The notes under the pieces: model-generated | The model's input: the letters and a program-made list of their open reading frames with translations, nothing else | Database searches by the model: none | What the model was told of the DNA's origin: nothing | Part shown: positions 42,533 to 51,084 of the stretch, piece by piece | Layout of the letters: each line of letters begins with the position of its first letter | Position numbering within the stretch: the stretch's first letter is position 1 | Made by a program: the position numbers and the translations under genes | Assembly (NCBI RefSeq): GCF_014268505.2 | Contig: NZ_JABWQP020000011.1 | Location: 1 to 64,000, forward strand | Length of the DNA stretch: 64,000 nt | Direction: 5' to 3' | From: Pseudomonas khorasanensis | GTDB taxonomy: Bacteria > Pseudomonadota > Gammaproteobacteria > Pseudomonadales > Pseudomonadaceae

Positions 42533-43914
42533 GACTGCAGGCCTTTGATCACCTGCCTGGCGCGTTCGAGCACCTGCTGATCGAGCTGCGCCTTGATCCC
42601 GTCGAAACCCGAACCGCGTGTAGCGTCCAGGCCCATCCGTGACGTGGTGCCGTTGACCGAGGACGACGGATCGAGCGGACTGCCCGGCAAGCCATCGATG
42701 GTGAAAATATCCAGATGCGGCTGAAAGTGCGTGGCCAGCGCCCACAGCACCTGGCTGTCGTCGTTGATGTCGATGTCGCTGTCCACCGCGATCACGGTTT
42801 TCAGGTACGGATCCCAGCCGAGCAGGGCCAGCATGATCTGTCGCGCTTCGCCATCGCGACTTTGGTCCAGCGCCACGTAACAGTGAAAGTGCGTGCCGGA
42901 ATTGGGGTAATGCACGCCGGTGACGGCAGGGAAGCGCGCCTTGAGCTTCTCGCTCATCTCCGCTTCACGGGGCAGGCGGGCGAGGGTCAGGTGTTCGGCG
43001 TAACGTCCGCCCATGACGTCAACCAGCCAGGCGTCCTTGCGCCGCAGCAAGGTATCCACGCGCAGCACGTTGTTGGTCGAGCGGTCCGAGGAATAGCCGC
43101 TGAACTCGCCGAACGGACCTTCCTCGGCATAAGCGGTCGGGTCGATCGCCCCTTCAAGCACGAACTCGGCAAAGGCCGGAACGCCGATGCCGTAGCGGGG
43201 CGTTTTGACCAGTTCCAGCGGCGCGCCGAACAACCCGCCGGCAACGGCGCGTTCATCGCTGCCATAGGGCAGGCGGGCAGCGGCGGCGAGCATGAACAAT
43301 GGATGCGCCCCCACCACCATCGCCACGCGCAATTCTTCGCCACGCTCGCGGGCGGTTTGCAGCATTCGCCACAGATGCCCGCGCGAATGCAGGCTGGTGG
43401 CGAGCGCCTGGCGGGCATGGCGCATCGAGCGGTGATAGCTCATGTTGGCGATGCCGGTCACCGGGTCTTCGGCAATGATGATCGCGTTGGTGATGTACGG
43501 CCCACGGTCGCTGTCGAAGTGCTTGAGCATCGGCAGCAGCGCCAGGTCCAGCGTTTCGCCTTCGAACACTTCATCCAGGATCGGGCCGGTTTCCACGTAA
43601 CGCGGCGCAATCGGCTGGTTGGCGCGGGTCTGGAAAGTTTCGTGCAGTTGCGCCGGCGTGACGCCGAACAGCCGTGCAATGCGAATGCGGGACGCAAAAA
43701 GATTGGTCGCCACCGGCACGCCGAGACTGCCGACGTTGTCGCAGATCAACAGCGGATCGCGGCCCTGGGCGGCGAGGGCATCGACCAGGGCGGTGACGTC
43801 CTGATCGGCGGAAATTTTGTCAGTGACGGTCAGCACATCGTCCGGAAATTCACGGCGATAGGCGTCAATGAATACGTGAAAGTCCTGAGAATCGCCGAGC
43901 GTCGAACGGGTCAT
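42529..43914 (-). CDS. UbiD-family prenylated-FMN decarboxylase
   Basis: A 461-residue (de)carboxylase. The arginine-containing block SYHRSMRHARQ and the glutamates of EEGPFGEFSGYSS correspond to the catalytic Glu-Arg-Glu area, and TRGSGFDG near the end is a family feature. GAGGTG is 6 bp before the ATG at 43914. Company with UbiX, two ACMSD-like amidohydrolases and a LysR gene rather than ubi genes points to catabolism of an aromatic or heteroaromatic acid. Substrate unknown. Confidence 0.92.
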   Translation of the reverse strand: MTRSTLGDSQDFHVFIDAYRREFPDDVLTVTDKISADQDVTALVDALAAQGRDPLLICDNVGSLGVPVATNLFASRIRIARLFGVTPAQLHETFQTRANQPIAPRYVETGPILDEVFEGETLDLALLPMLKHFDSDRGPYITNAIIIAEDPVTGIANMSYHRSMRHARQALATSLHSRGHLWRMLQTARERGEELRVAMVVGAHPLFMLAAAARLPYGSDERAVAGGLFGAPLELVKTPRYGIGVPAFAEFVLEGAIDPTAYAEEGPFGEFSGYSSDRSTNNVLRVDTLLRRKDAWLVDVMGGRYAEHLTLARLPREAEMSEKLKARFPAVTGVHYPNSGTHFHCYVALDQSRDGEARQIMLALLGWDPYLKTVIAVDSDIDINDDSQVLWALATHFQPHLDIFTIDGLPGSPLDPSSSVNGTTSRMGLDATRGSGFDGIKAQLDQQVLERARQVIKGLQS

Positions 43915-44047
43915 GGTTTCACCTCGTAAAAAGCAGGCACGCAGGGGTGAGAGGCGCTCGCGGGGCCAGCCGTTGGCCTGCCGGTCGAACGAGCGCCGGA
44001 TCATCTTCGTGCCTGTAAAGTCGCTGTGTGCTCTGTTTGCGAATCCT

Positions 44048-44143
44048 TGTGGCGAGGGAGCTTGCTTGCGCTGGACTGCGTAGCAGACATTATTTTTACG
44101 AGGCGGCTTCGCCACCCGACGCGAGCAAGCTCCCTCGCCACAG
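44048..44143. repeat. Inverted repeat (GGCGAGGGAGC class)
   Basis: TGTGGCGAGGGAGCTTGCTT (44048-44067) mirrors GCGAGCAAGCTCCCTCGCCA starting at 44121. Same family as 40606-40703. It separates the amidohydrolase pair from UbiD. Confidence 0.85.
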
Positions 44144-44163
44144 AGAGGCAGCATTTCTACCCG

Positions 44164-45069
44164 TTAGAGGTAGGTCGTGGTCAGGCGAATATCGGCCTCG
44201 ACCAGATCCTTGGGCGGTGGCGTCGGTTCGATCCCGCACAACCGGGCGATGTTGTTGCCCAGATAGTCCTCGAGATGATCCTCGTCAATGCCCAACCCCT
44301 GCGGCGCCGGCGAGCACAACACCTCCAGTTCGCGCAACCACATGCCGGGTTCGTTCGGCGGCGAATCGGTGCCGAACACGATCTTGTTGCGCGGCAGTTC
44401 CTTGGCAAATTCGACGATCCGCGACTGGAAGCACCAACCGGACTCGCAGTAAACGTTCGGCGTGTCCATGGCCATCCAGAACGCTTCGAAGGAGTAGTTG
44501 CCACCGGTCTGGATACCGAAGTGGCCGATGATGAAATTGACCATCGGGAACTCGCGAATGATCGGGTAGAACATCGTCGGAATCGTGTACGGACCATCGC
44601 CAGTGTGGATCAGCACGACGATGTTGTATTTGGCGCAAACCTTCATCGCCGGGCGCAGCCAGTCGAGCGCCCGATCCGGGCGATAACCGTGCATGTTGGC
44701 GTGCAGCTTGAGCATTTTGAAACCGTATTCCTTGATGTGGAATTCCAGCTCCGCCGCACCGTTTTCCGGTCCCCAGCGCGGATTGAAATTGAAGTTGCCG
44801 ATGAAGCGATCCGGGTATTTCACGCAGAGTTCGGCAACGTAGGACATGTAGTCGCGCACGCCCTCGCGGCCCCGACGATTGCCATCGCGATAGCCGGTGT
44901 TGCCCGGTGGTGGCTGGATGAAACCCATGTCGATACGGCGTGGTTTACCGTTGATCATGTAGGGCCCGTCCATCAACTTGAGCATGCGCTCGCCGGTGAA
45001 CGGTTCGCCGGTGTGGCGCCAGGCCTCGTCGACCAGGTTGGTGGGATGCAGGTGGGTGTCGATAATCAT
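44164..45069 (-). CDS. ACMSD-like amidohydrolase (metal site intact)
   Basis: A 301-residue TIM-barrel amidohydrolase of the Amidohydro_2 / ACMSD group, which includes non-oxidative decarboxylases and hydrolases. The metal ligands appear intact: H6-L-H8 in IDTHLHP, histidine in LIHTGDGP, histidine in FIIGHFGIQTGG and aspartate in VFGTDSPPNEPGMW. AGGAG lies before the ATG at 45067-45069. The start is 4 bp from the stop of a close paralogue, so the two are in one operon and probably arose by tandem duplication. Confidence 0.92.
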   Translation of the reverse strand: MIIDTHLHPTNLVDEAWRHTGEPFTGERMLKLMDGPYMINGKPRRIDMGFIQPPPGNTGYRDGNRRGREGVRDYMSYVAELCVKYPDRFIGNFNFNPRWGPENGAAELEFHIKEYGFKMLKLHANMHGYRPDRALDWLRPAMKVCAKYNIVVLIHTGDGPYTIPTMFYPIIREFPMVNFIIGHFGIQTGGNYSFEAFWMAMDTPNVYCESGWCFQSRIVEFAKELPRNKIVFGTDSPPNEPGMWLRELEVLCSPAPQGLGIDEDHLEDYLGNNIARLCGIEPTPPPKDLVEADIRLTTTYL

Positions 45070-45073
45070 CGCT

Positions 45074-46003
45074 TCAGCTCCTGGCCAGTTGCGCAGTGAA
45101 GGGACGCTTGAGTTGCGCCTCAGCTTCGCAAACGGAACGCGGTGGCGGGGTCGGCTCGAGGCCAATCATCCGCGCGGTGTTGTTGCCCAGATACTCTTCG
45201 AGGGTGTCTTCGTCGAGGTTAAGCCCCTGCGGCGGCTCGTGGCAGAGCACCTCAAGCAGACGCAGCCACATGCCCGGTTCGTTCGGCGGCGTGTCGGTGC
45301 CGAAGAGAATTTTGTGCGTCGGCAGGACCTTGGCGAACTCCACGATCCGCGATTGCAGGCACCAGCCGGATTCGCAATAGACGTTAGGCAACTCCATCGC
45401 CCATTGCATCGGTTCGAACACGTACACCCCGCCGGTCTGCACACCGAAGTGGGCCATGATGAAGTCGACGTTGGGGAATTCCTTGATCATTGGCACCCAT
45501 TCCGAAGGAATGCTGTACGGCCCGTCGCCGGTGTGCAGCTTGACCGGGATGCCGAGCTCGGCGCATTTCTCGAAGCATGGGCGCACCCAGTCCAGTGCGC
45601 GGTCAGGCCGGTAGGCGTGCATGTTGGCCTGCATCTGCACCATCTTGAAACCGTGTTCCTTGACGTAGCGCTCGATGGCCTCGACGCCGTTTTCCACGCC
45701 GCAGCGCGGGTTGTAGACGAAGCAGCCGATGAACCGGTCCGGGTAGGTCTGAACCATTTTCAGGGTGTAGGCCATGTAGGCGTCGATGGATTCGCGGCCG
45801 CTGAGGTCACCGTCGGTCCAGGTGTAAATCGTGTTGCCCTGGGGCGGCTGGATGAAGGCTTTGTCGATGCGGCGAGGTTTGCCGTTGACCATGTACGGGC
45901 CATCCATCATCTCCAGCAGACGCTCGCCGGTGAACGGGTCACCGTCATGCCTCCAGGCGAGGTCCACCAGGTCGGTGGGATAGCAGCTGATATCGATGAT
46001 CAT
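45074..46003 (-). CDS. ACMSD-like amidohydrolase paralogue lacking the HxH motif
   Basis: A 309-residue paralogue of the downstream gene (shared DGPYMxNGKPRRID, RPDRALDW and CESGWCxQSRIVEFAK blocks). Where the sister has THLHP, this one reads ISCYP, so both N-terminal metal-binding histidines are gone. The later ligands remain (KLHTGDGP, FIMAHFGVQTGG, FGTDTPPNEPGMW). It may use a different metal arrangement, or be a structural partner of the intact copy. AGGAG precedes the ATG. First gene of the amidohydrolase-UbiD-UbiX set. Confidence 0.9.
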   Translation of the reverse strand: MIIDISCYPTDLVDLAWRHDGDPFTGERLLEMMDGPYMVNGKPRRIDKAFIQPPQGNTIYTWTDGDLSGRESIDAYMAYTLKMVQTYPDRFIGCFVYNPRCGVENGVEAIERYVKEHGFKMVQMQANMHAYRPDRALDWVRPCFEKCAELGIPVKLHTGDGPYSIPSEWVPMIKEFPNVDFIMAHFGVQTGGVYVFEPMQWAMELPNVYCESGWCLQSRIVEFAKVLPTHKILFGTDTPPNEPGMWLRLLEVLCHEPPQGLNLDEDTLEEYLGNNTARMIGLEPTPPPRSVCEAEAQLKRPFTAQLARS

Positions 46004-46313
46004 TGCAGTTGATCTCCTGATAGCGGGGAAGGGAGCCGTGCGGCTCTCGGCATCCACCTCCCGGGCAATCGGCCGTTTCTATGCGCAAGACACGCGCATT
46101 CCCTCGCCTGTTCGCATCCGGCCCGGGTGGGTGGCTGCTGAGGTCGAGTATTGGAAAGGGGCGGAGGGTTCGTACAATATTAATTGGGCGCGGTGGTGAT
46201 ACTTGTTCGATATGGTTCCGGTTTTGTGGTGATCGTTGCGGCCTCTTCGCGAGCAGGTTCGCTCCCACAAGAATACGCATTGCAATGTGGGAGCGAGCCT
46301 GCTCGCGAAGGCA
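46004..46313. other. Gap between LysR gene and amidohydrolase operon, with REP pair
   Basis: No gene seen. TTCGCGAGCAGGTTCGCTCC (46246-46265) and the inverted GGGAGCGAGCCTGCTCGCGA (46289-46308) form a REP pair. A short AT-rich stretch (ACAATATTAATTG, about 46176-46188) may hold the promoter of the amidohydrolase operon, but no sigma-70 pair is clear. Confidence 0.7.
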
Positions 46314-47204
46314 TCAGTGTTGTGTTTGCAAAGCCAACTGTTTGATCGCCTCAACCACCGGCGCTACCCGCTCGGCCTGGCCATGCGGCCAGACGGCGTA
46401 AAGGTTGTAATGCGCCGCGATCTGCGCTTCGTTCAACGCCACCAACCGTCCGCTGCGCAATGCATCGGCGGCCAGCAATCCGCGCACCAGTCCCGCGCCA
46501 ACACCGGCCTCAGCCGCCGCGATCAGATTCGCCGCATTATCAAAAATCACCCGCGCGGCAGGCTCGATCGGTGCCATTGCGGCGGCGTCCAGCCACGGAA
46601 TCCACGAGCGCCGCGTGTACCCCAGCAACGGCAATTCGAGGATCTGCGTCGGGCTCAAGGGCAACTGCAAACCATAGCGCTCCAGCAGATCCGGCGAAGC
46701 CACCGCCAACACCCGATCGCCACAGATCTGCGTCATTTCGCAGTCATCCCAATCGCCATACCCGTAGCGCAACGCCAGATCCACGCGCTCGAATGTGCTG
46801 CGATCACTGCGCGGCATCGACAGCAGCGTCACTTCGTAATCGGGCAACTGCTCCAGCAACTGCGGCAAGCGCGGATTGAGCCAGCTCTGCGCCAGCTCAC
46901 TGTCGACATCCAGCGTCAGGCGTTGCGCCACGCTGCGGTTCTTCACCGATGACAATGCGCGATCAATCTGCGCCAGGCCATCCGATAGCACGCTGGCAAA
47001 CAACTGCCCGGCATCCGTCAGATTGCTGCCGCCGCCTTCACGTACGAACAGCGGCTGGCCGATGAAATCCTCCAGCGCGCGGATCTGCTGGCTGATCGCA
47101 CTGTGGGTCAGGTCGAGCTTGCGTGCCGCGCTGGAAAAACTGCCGCTGCGCGCCGCATGGATAAATGCGCTCATGGACTGCACCGACGGGTATCGTTTGT
47201 ACAT
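46314..47204 (-). CDS. LysR-family regulator (GcvA-like)
   Basis: A 296-residue LTTR with HTH at residues 8-66 (MSAFIHAARSGSFSSAARKLDLTHSAISQQIRALE) and a GcvA/AmpR-type effector domain (LDVDSELAQSWLNPRLPQL, ERVDLALRYGYGDWDD). It is divergent from the iorAB-like operon across about 119 bp and upstream of the amidohydrolase-UbiD operon on the same strand. It may control either or both. Confidence 0.92.
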   Translation of the reverse strand: MYKRYPSVQSMSAFIHAARSGSFSSAARKLDLTHSAISQQIRALEDFIGQPLFVREGGGSNLTDAGQLFASVLSDGLAQIDRALSSVKNRSVAQRLTLDVDSELAQSWLNPRLPQLLEQLPDYEVTLLSMPRSDRSTFERVDLALRYGYGDWDDCEMTQICGDRVLAVASPDLLERYGLQLPLSPTQILELPLLGYTRRSWIPWLDAAAMAPIEPAARVIFDNAANLIAAAEAGVGAGLVRGLLAADALRSGRLVALNEAQIAAHYNLYAVWPHGQAERVAPVVEAIKQLALQTQH

Positions 47205-47323
47205 TGTTGTTAGTCCTGCTTACAGCGGTTGGCAGAAATCGTCGCTGGCCGGGGATTGCCGTGGTTTCCAATAATCGGCGACCAGGCCTGCGCATAGACG
47301 GGCCGCTCTTTTGGAGCCTGACA

Positions 47324-47788
47324 ATGATTGCATTCACGGTTAACGGCGAACGACGCGAGCTGGATGAGGCGTCCCCCTCCATGCCCTTGTTATGGGTACT
47401 GCGTGACCAATTGAAACTCACCGGCACCAAATTCGGTTGCGGCATGGGCCTGTGCGGCGCATGCACCGTGCACCTGGACGGTGTAGCGGTGCGATCCTGC
47501 CAGGTGCCACTGGCGGCCGTCGCGGGCCATGGCATTACCACCATCGAAGGGCTGTCGCCGACACACAGCCATCCGCTGCAAGTGGCCTGGGTTGCCGAAG
47601 ATGTGCCGCAATGCGGTTACTGTCAATCAGGGCAGATCATGTCCGCGGCGGCGCTGCTCAATACCGGTGCGGCGATCACAGATGATTCGATCCGTAATGC
47701 GATGTCCGGGAATATCTGCCGCTGCGGCACTTACGGGCGTATCAACAAGGCCATCAAGCGCGCGGCGAATGCGCCGAAGGAGGCGTGA
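47324..47788 (+). CDS. IorA-like 2Fe-2S subunit of a molybdenum hydroxylase
   Basis: A 154-residue electron-transfer subunit with two [2Fe-2S] clusters: C39/C44/C47/C59 (plant-ferredoxin type, KFGCGMGLCGAC) and C97/C100/C132/C134 (CGYCQSGQ, ICRCGTY). It has no signal peptide. The match is to the isoquinoline 1-oxidoreductase alpha group, which pairs with a large molybdenum subunit and needs no flavin subunit. GGAG precedes the ATG. Stop and next start overlap (TGATG). Confidence 0.93.
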   Translation: MIAFTVNGERRELDEASPSMPLLWVLRDQLKLTGTKFGCGMGLCGACTVHLDGVAVRSCQVPLAAVAGHGITTIEGLSPTHSHPLQVAWVAEDVPQCGYCQSGQIMSAAALLNTGAAITDDSIRNAMSGNICRCGTYGRINKAIKRAANAPKEA

Positions 47789-50001
47789 TGAGCCTCATCG
47801 ACAACACCCGTATCGAACTGCCGCGCCGGGAATTTCTCAAGCAGGCGGCAACTGTCGCTTCGGGCCTGGCGATTGCCTTCTACTTGCCGGGCGGCATGGC
47901 CGCCGCCGATCCGAAAACCCCGGCATCGGCCACCGGGTTCGAACCCAATGCCTGGGTGCGGGTGCTGCCCGACGGCACGGTGAAACTGGTGGTGCACAAG
48001 CACGATTCCGGCACCGGTACCCAAACGGCACTGGCTGCGTGCGTGGCCGAAGAACTCTACGTCGATCCGATGACCGTGCAGGTCATCACTCCCGAAGATC
48101 CGTTTTTCCAGACCTACATCCATCCGGTCTGGAAGGTCTTCTCTACGGGTGGCAGCACCAGTGTTTCCCTGGAATACGATCGCCTGCGCATGGCCGGCGC
48201 CACCGCGCGGGTGCTATTGATCACGGCGGCGGCGCAGCAGTGGAAAGTCGACGCCGACAGTTGCACCACCGAGGACGGTCGGGTGGTGCATGCGTCAAGC
48301 AAGCGCAGTTTCGGTTACGGCGAACTGGTCGGCGTGGCGGCGCAGTTGCCGGCTCCGACAAAGGTCACTCTGAAGGATCCGGCGCAGTTCAAATACATCG
48401 GCAAGCTGCGGCACAAACGCGATGCGGCGGCCAAGGTGTGCGGGGCTTTTCAGTACAGCATCGACGTGCAATTGCCCGACATGCTGGTGGCCGTGATCCA
48501 GCGTGCGCCGGTGGTGGGATCGAAACTGCTGAGTATTGATTCGACCGCCGCACTGCAAGTGTCGGGGGTGCGCAAAGTGCTGGCGATTCCGGGGCGGCCC
48601 GATGTGCTCGGCGGCAATCTGGAGGGGGTCGCGGTGCTGGCAGACACCTTCTGGGCCGCGCAGCAAGGGCGTCAGGTGTTGAAGGTCAAATGGAGCGATT
48701 CGCCGCTGGCCGGGTTCGACAGTGAACAGTTGTTCAGCGCTCAGGCCCAGGCCATCGGCGACCCGAAGGCACAGGTGGTCAAAACCATGACCCAGGGCAA
48801 CGTCAGCGCGCAATGGGCGCAAGCGGCAACGCTGATCGAAGCCGACTACACCATGCCCTATAAAGTGCAAAATCCGCTGGAACCGATCTGCATCACCGCA
48901 CAGGTTTCAGACGTATCAATCACCTACTGGGGCGGCGTGCAGGTACCGTCGTCGGCACTGGAAGCGGCGCAAAAAGTGTGTGGCCTGGACAAGGCCGGCG
49001 TGACTATTCATGAGCTGGTTTCCGGTGGCAGTTTTGGGGCGCGGGAAGCCAAGTACTGGTTGTTCGAAGTCGCGTACCTGGCGCAGAAAACCGGCGTGCC
49101 GGTGAAGCTGCTCAACAGTCGCGAAGATGAAATGCAGGCGCTGTTTTATCACCCGGCCACCCTCAATCGGATCAAGGGTGCGCTGGACGCCCAAGGCCGA
49201 CTCACCGCGTTGCAGTTGCATGCGGTATCGCCAGCGTCGCCGGAGCAGTGGGAACCGGGTTACTTCGAGCGCCCCGATCACATGGATTACAGCACCACCG
49301 AAGCGATCACCGCATGGGACTTCGCTTACCGTGCGCCACACCTTGACCTGAACTGGGTCAAGCACGAAAGCAACGTGCCCAGCGGCTGGTACCGTTCAGT
49401 CAGCTTCATTCCCAATGTGTTTGCGGTAGAGAGTTTCATGGATGAACTGGCCCACGCCGCCGGTGAAGATCCGTTGGCCTTTCGCCTCGCCAACATGCAG
49501 GAGCGACCCAGGCATGTGGCCGTGCTCAAACAGGCTGCCGAGCGAGCCGGATGGGGCCAGCCGTTACCGCCGGGATCAGCCTTGGGAATCGCCACGAACC
49601 AGGGCTATAGCAGTTTTATCGCTGTAGTTGCGCGAGTCGCGACGGTCGATGGCAAGCCCAAAGTCGAAAAGCTCACCTGCGTGGTCGATTGCGGTCTGGC
49701 GGTATCGCCCGGTGGTGTTGAAGAACAGATCTATGGCGGCCTGATGTGGGGCCTGGGGCATGCGTTGTTTGATCGGCTCGACATCAAACAGGGCAGGGTG
49801 GTGCAGAGCAACTTCCATGACTATCGCGTTGCGCGTATGTCCGACATGCCGGCCACCGATATCGTCGTACTCGATGGCGAGCCAGGCAAACCCGGTGGCG
49901 TTGGTGAGCTGGGCAGTCCATCGGTGGTGCCGGCTATCGCCAACGCACTGTTCGCACTGACCGGCGTGCGCCAGCGCTCGACGCCATTGAAGCTGGGTTA
50001 A
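47788..50001 (+). CDS. IorB-like molybdenum subunit (Tat signal)
   Basis: A 737-residue aldehyde-oxidase/isoquinoline-oxidoreductase type subunit. RREFLKQAATVASGLAIAF is a twin-arginine signal, so export of the folded pair, IorA included, is likely. Cofactor motifs include ELVSGGSFGAREAKYW, the GWYRSVSFIPNVFAVESF block and the active glutamate E707 (GGVGELGSP). Family enzymes hydroxylate N-heteroaromatics next to the ring nitrogen. The ATG at 47788 is used; a GTG one codon earlier is too close to GGAGG. No cytochrome c partner gene follows. Confidence 0.93.
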   Translation: MSLIDNTRIELPRREFLKQAATVASGLAIAFYLPGGMAAADPKTPASATGFEPNAWVRVLPDGTVKLVVHKHDSGTGTQTALAACVAEELYVDPMTVQVITPEDPFFQTYIHPVWKVFSTGGSTSVSLEYDRLRMAGATARVLLITAAAQQWKVDADSCTTEDGRVVHASSKRSFGYGELVGVAAQLPAPTKVTLKDPAQFKYIGKLRHKRDAAAKVCGAFQYSIDVQLPDMLVAVIQRAPVVGSKLLSIDSTAALQVSGVRKVLAIPGRPDVLGGNLEGVAVLADTFWAAQQGRQVLKVKWSDSPLAGFDSEQLFSAQAQAIGDPKAQVVKTMTQGNVSAQWAQAATLIEADYTMPYKVQNPLEPICITAQVSDVSITYWGGVQVPSSALEAAQKVCGLDKAGVTIHELVSGGSFGAREAKYWLFEVAYLAQKTGVPVKLLNSREDEMQALFYHPATLNRIKGALDAQGRLTALQLHAVSPASPEQWEPGYFERPDHMDYSTTEAITAWDFAYRAPHLDLNWVKHESNVPSGWYRSVSFIPNVFAVESFMDELAHAAGEDPLAFRLANMQERPRHVAVLKQAAERAGWGQPLPPGSALGIATNQGYSSFIAVVARVATVDGKPKVEKLTCVVDCGLAVSPGGVEEQIYGGLMWGLGHALFDRLDIKQGRVVQSNFHDYRVARMSDMPATDIVVLDGEPGKPGGVGELGSPSVVPAIANALFALTGVRQRSTPLKLG

Positions 50002-50006
50002 ATGCC

Positions 50007-50894
50007 ATGGACTTGCGCCTGCTACGGTATTTCTTGGCGCTGGCCGATGAACTGCATTTCGGTCGGGCTGCCGAACGGCTGCACATCTGTCAGCCGCCCC
50101 TGAGTCAACAGATTCGTTTGCTGGAAGAAGAACTCGGCACGCCGCTGTTCGAGCGCAGCCATCATCGAGTCGAGCTGACGGCAGCCGGGCAGATGCTCAA
50201 GGAGCAGGCGCCGCTGGTGTTCGAGCAACTTGAGCGGGCACTGGATCTGACCCGTCAGACCGGGCGCGGGCAACTCGGCGAGCTGGAGATCGGCATGATC
50301 AGTTCGGTGATGGTGGGGGTGTTGCCCAAGGCATTGCATCTGTTTCGCGAGCGTTACCCGCAGGTCGCCTGGCGTTTGCATGAGATGACCCCGGCGGCGC
50401 AGGTCAAGGCGCTGAAAGAAAAACGCATCGACGCGTGCGTGTTTCGCGTCGGTTACGACGATCCGCAGCTGCGCAACGAGCTGCTGATCTACGAACCGAT
50501 TCATGTGGTGATGCCGGCGGACCATCCTCTGGCCGCGCGCAAGGTGCTGGCCCCGGCCGATCTGGCCCATGAGCCGTTTGTCGCGCTGGAGCTGAAACAG
50601 TCACGATTCGCCGGTTTCCTTTATCAATGCTGCATCCAGGCCGGGTTCACGCCACAGATCCGCCAGCAGGTGATCGAAGTGCAGACCTTGCTCAGTCTGG
50701 TGCGTGCCGGGTTTGGTGTGGCCCTGTTGCCGGCATCGATCGAGCAACTGGCCCCGGCGGGGCTGGTGTTTCGACATCTGACGCCGGCGTTGCCGCAAGT
50801 GCCGCTGTACGTCACTTACCGGGCGGACGATGCTTCGCCGGTGCTACAGTTGTTTCTCGATACGTTGCGTGAATTGAAAACCCCCGGATTTTGA
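50007..50894 (+). CDS. LysR-family regulator (CatM/BenM-like group)
   Basis: A 295-residue LTTR; HTH segment MDLRLLRYFLALADELHFGRAAERLHICQPPLSQQI is of the type seen in regulators of aromatic catabolism. It follows the IorB-like gene after 5 bp on the same strand and so is probably co-transcribed. With the other LysR gene at the opposite end of the operon, the locus has two potential effectors. Confidence 0.92.
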   Translation: MDLRLLRYFLALADELHFGRAAERLHICQPPLSQQIRLLEEELGTPLFERSHHRVELTAAGQMLKEQAPLVFEQLERALDLTRQTGRGQLGELEIGMISSVMVGVLPKALHLFRERYPQVAWRLHEMTPAAQVKALKEKRIDACVFRVGYDDPQLRNELLIYEPIHVVMPADHPLAARKVLAPADLAHEPFVALELKQSRFAGFLYQCCIQAGFTPQIRQQVIEVQTLLSLVRAGFGVALLPASIEQLAPAGLVFRHLTPALPQVPLYVTYRADDASPVLQLFLDTLRELKTPGF

Positions 50895-50905
50895 CCGAAC
50901 AAAAA

Positions 50906-50999
50906 CCTGTAAAAGCGGGCTTGCTCGCGACGGCGGTGTGTCATTCAACCCCTGCGTTGACTGACACTTAGCCTTCGCGAACAAGCTCGCTTGCACAGG
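50906..50999. repeat. Diverged REP pair
   Basis: AAAGCGGGCTTGCTCGCGAC near 50912-50931 and TTCGCGAACAAGCTCGCTTG at 50974-50993 form a degenerate inverted pair of the main class. Confidence 0.75.
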
Positions 51000-51084
51000 T
51001 TTTTTGCTGATTTTGAGTCGTCGCACGATCGCGCGCCGCTGCGGTCGTACACTTCACCTTGCCGCATCACAGTGTGGAGATCCA

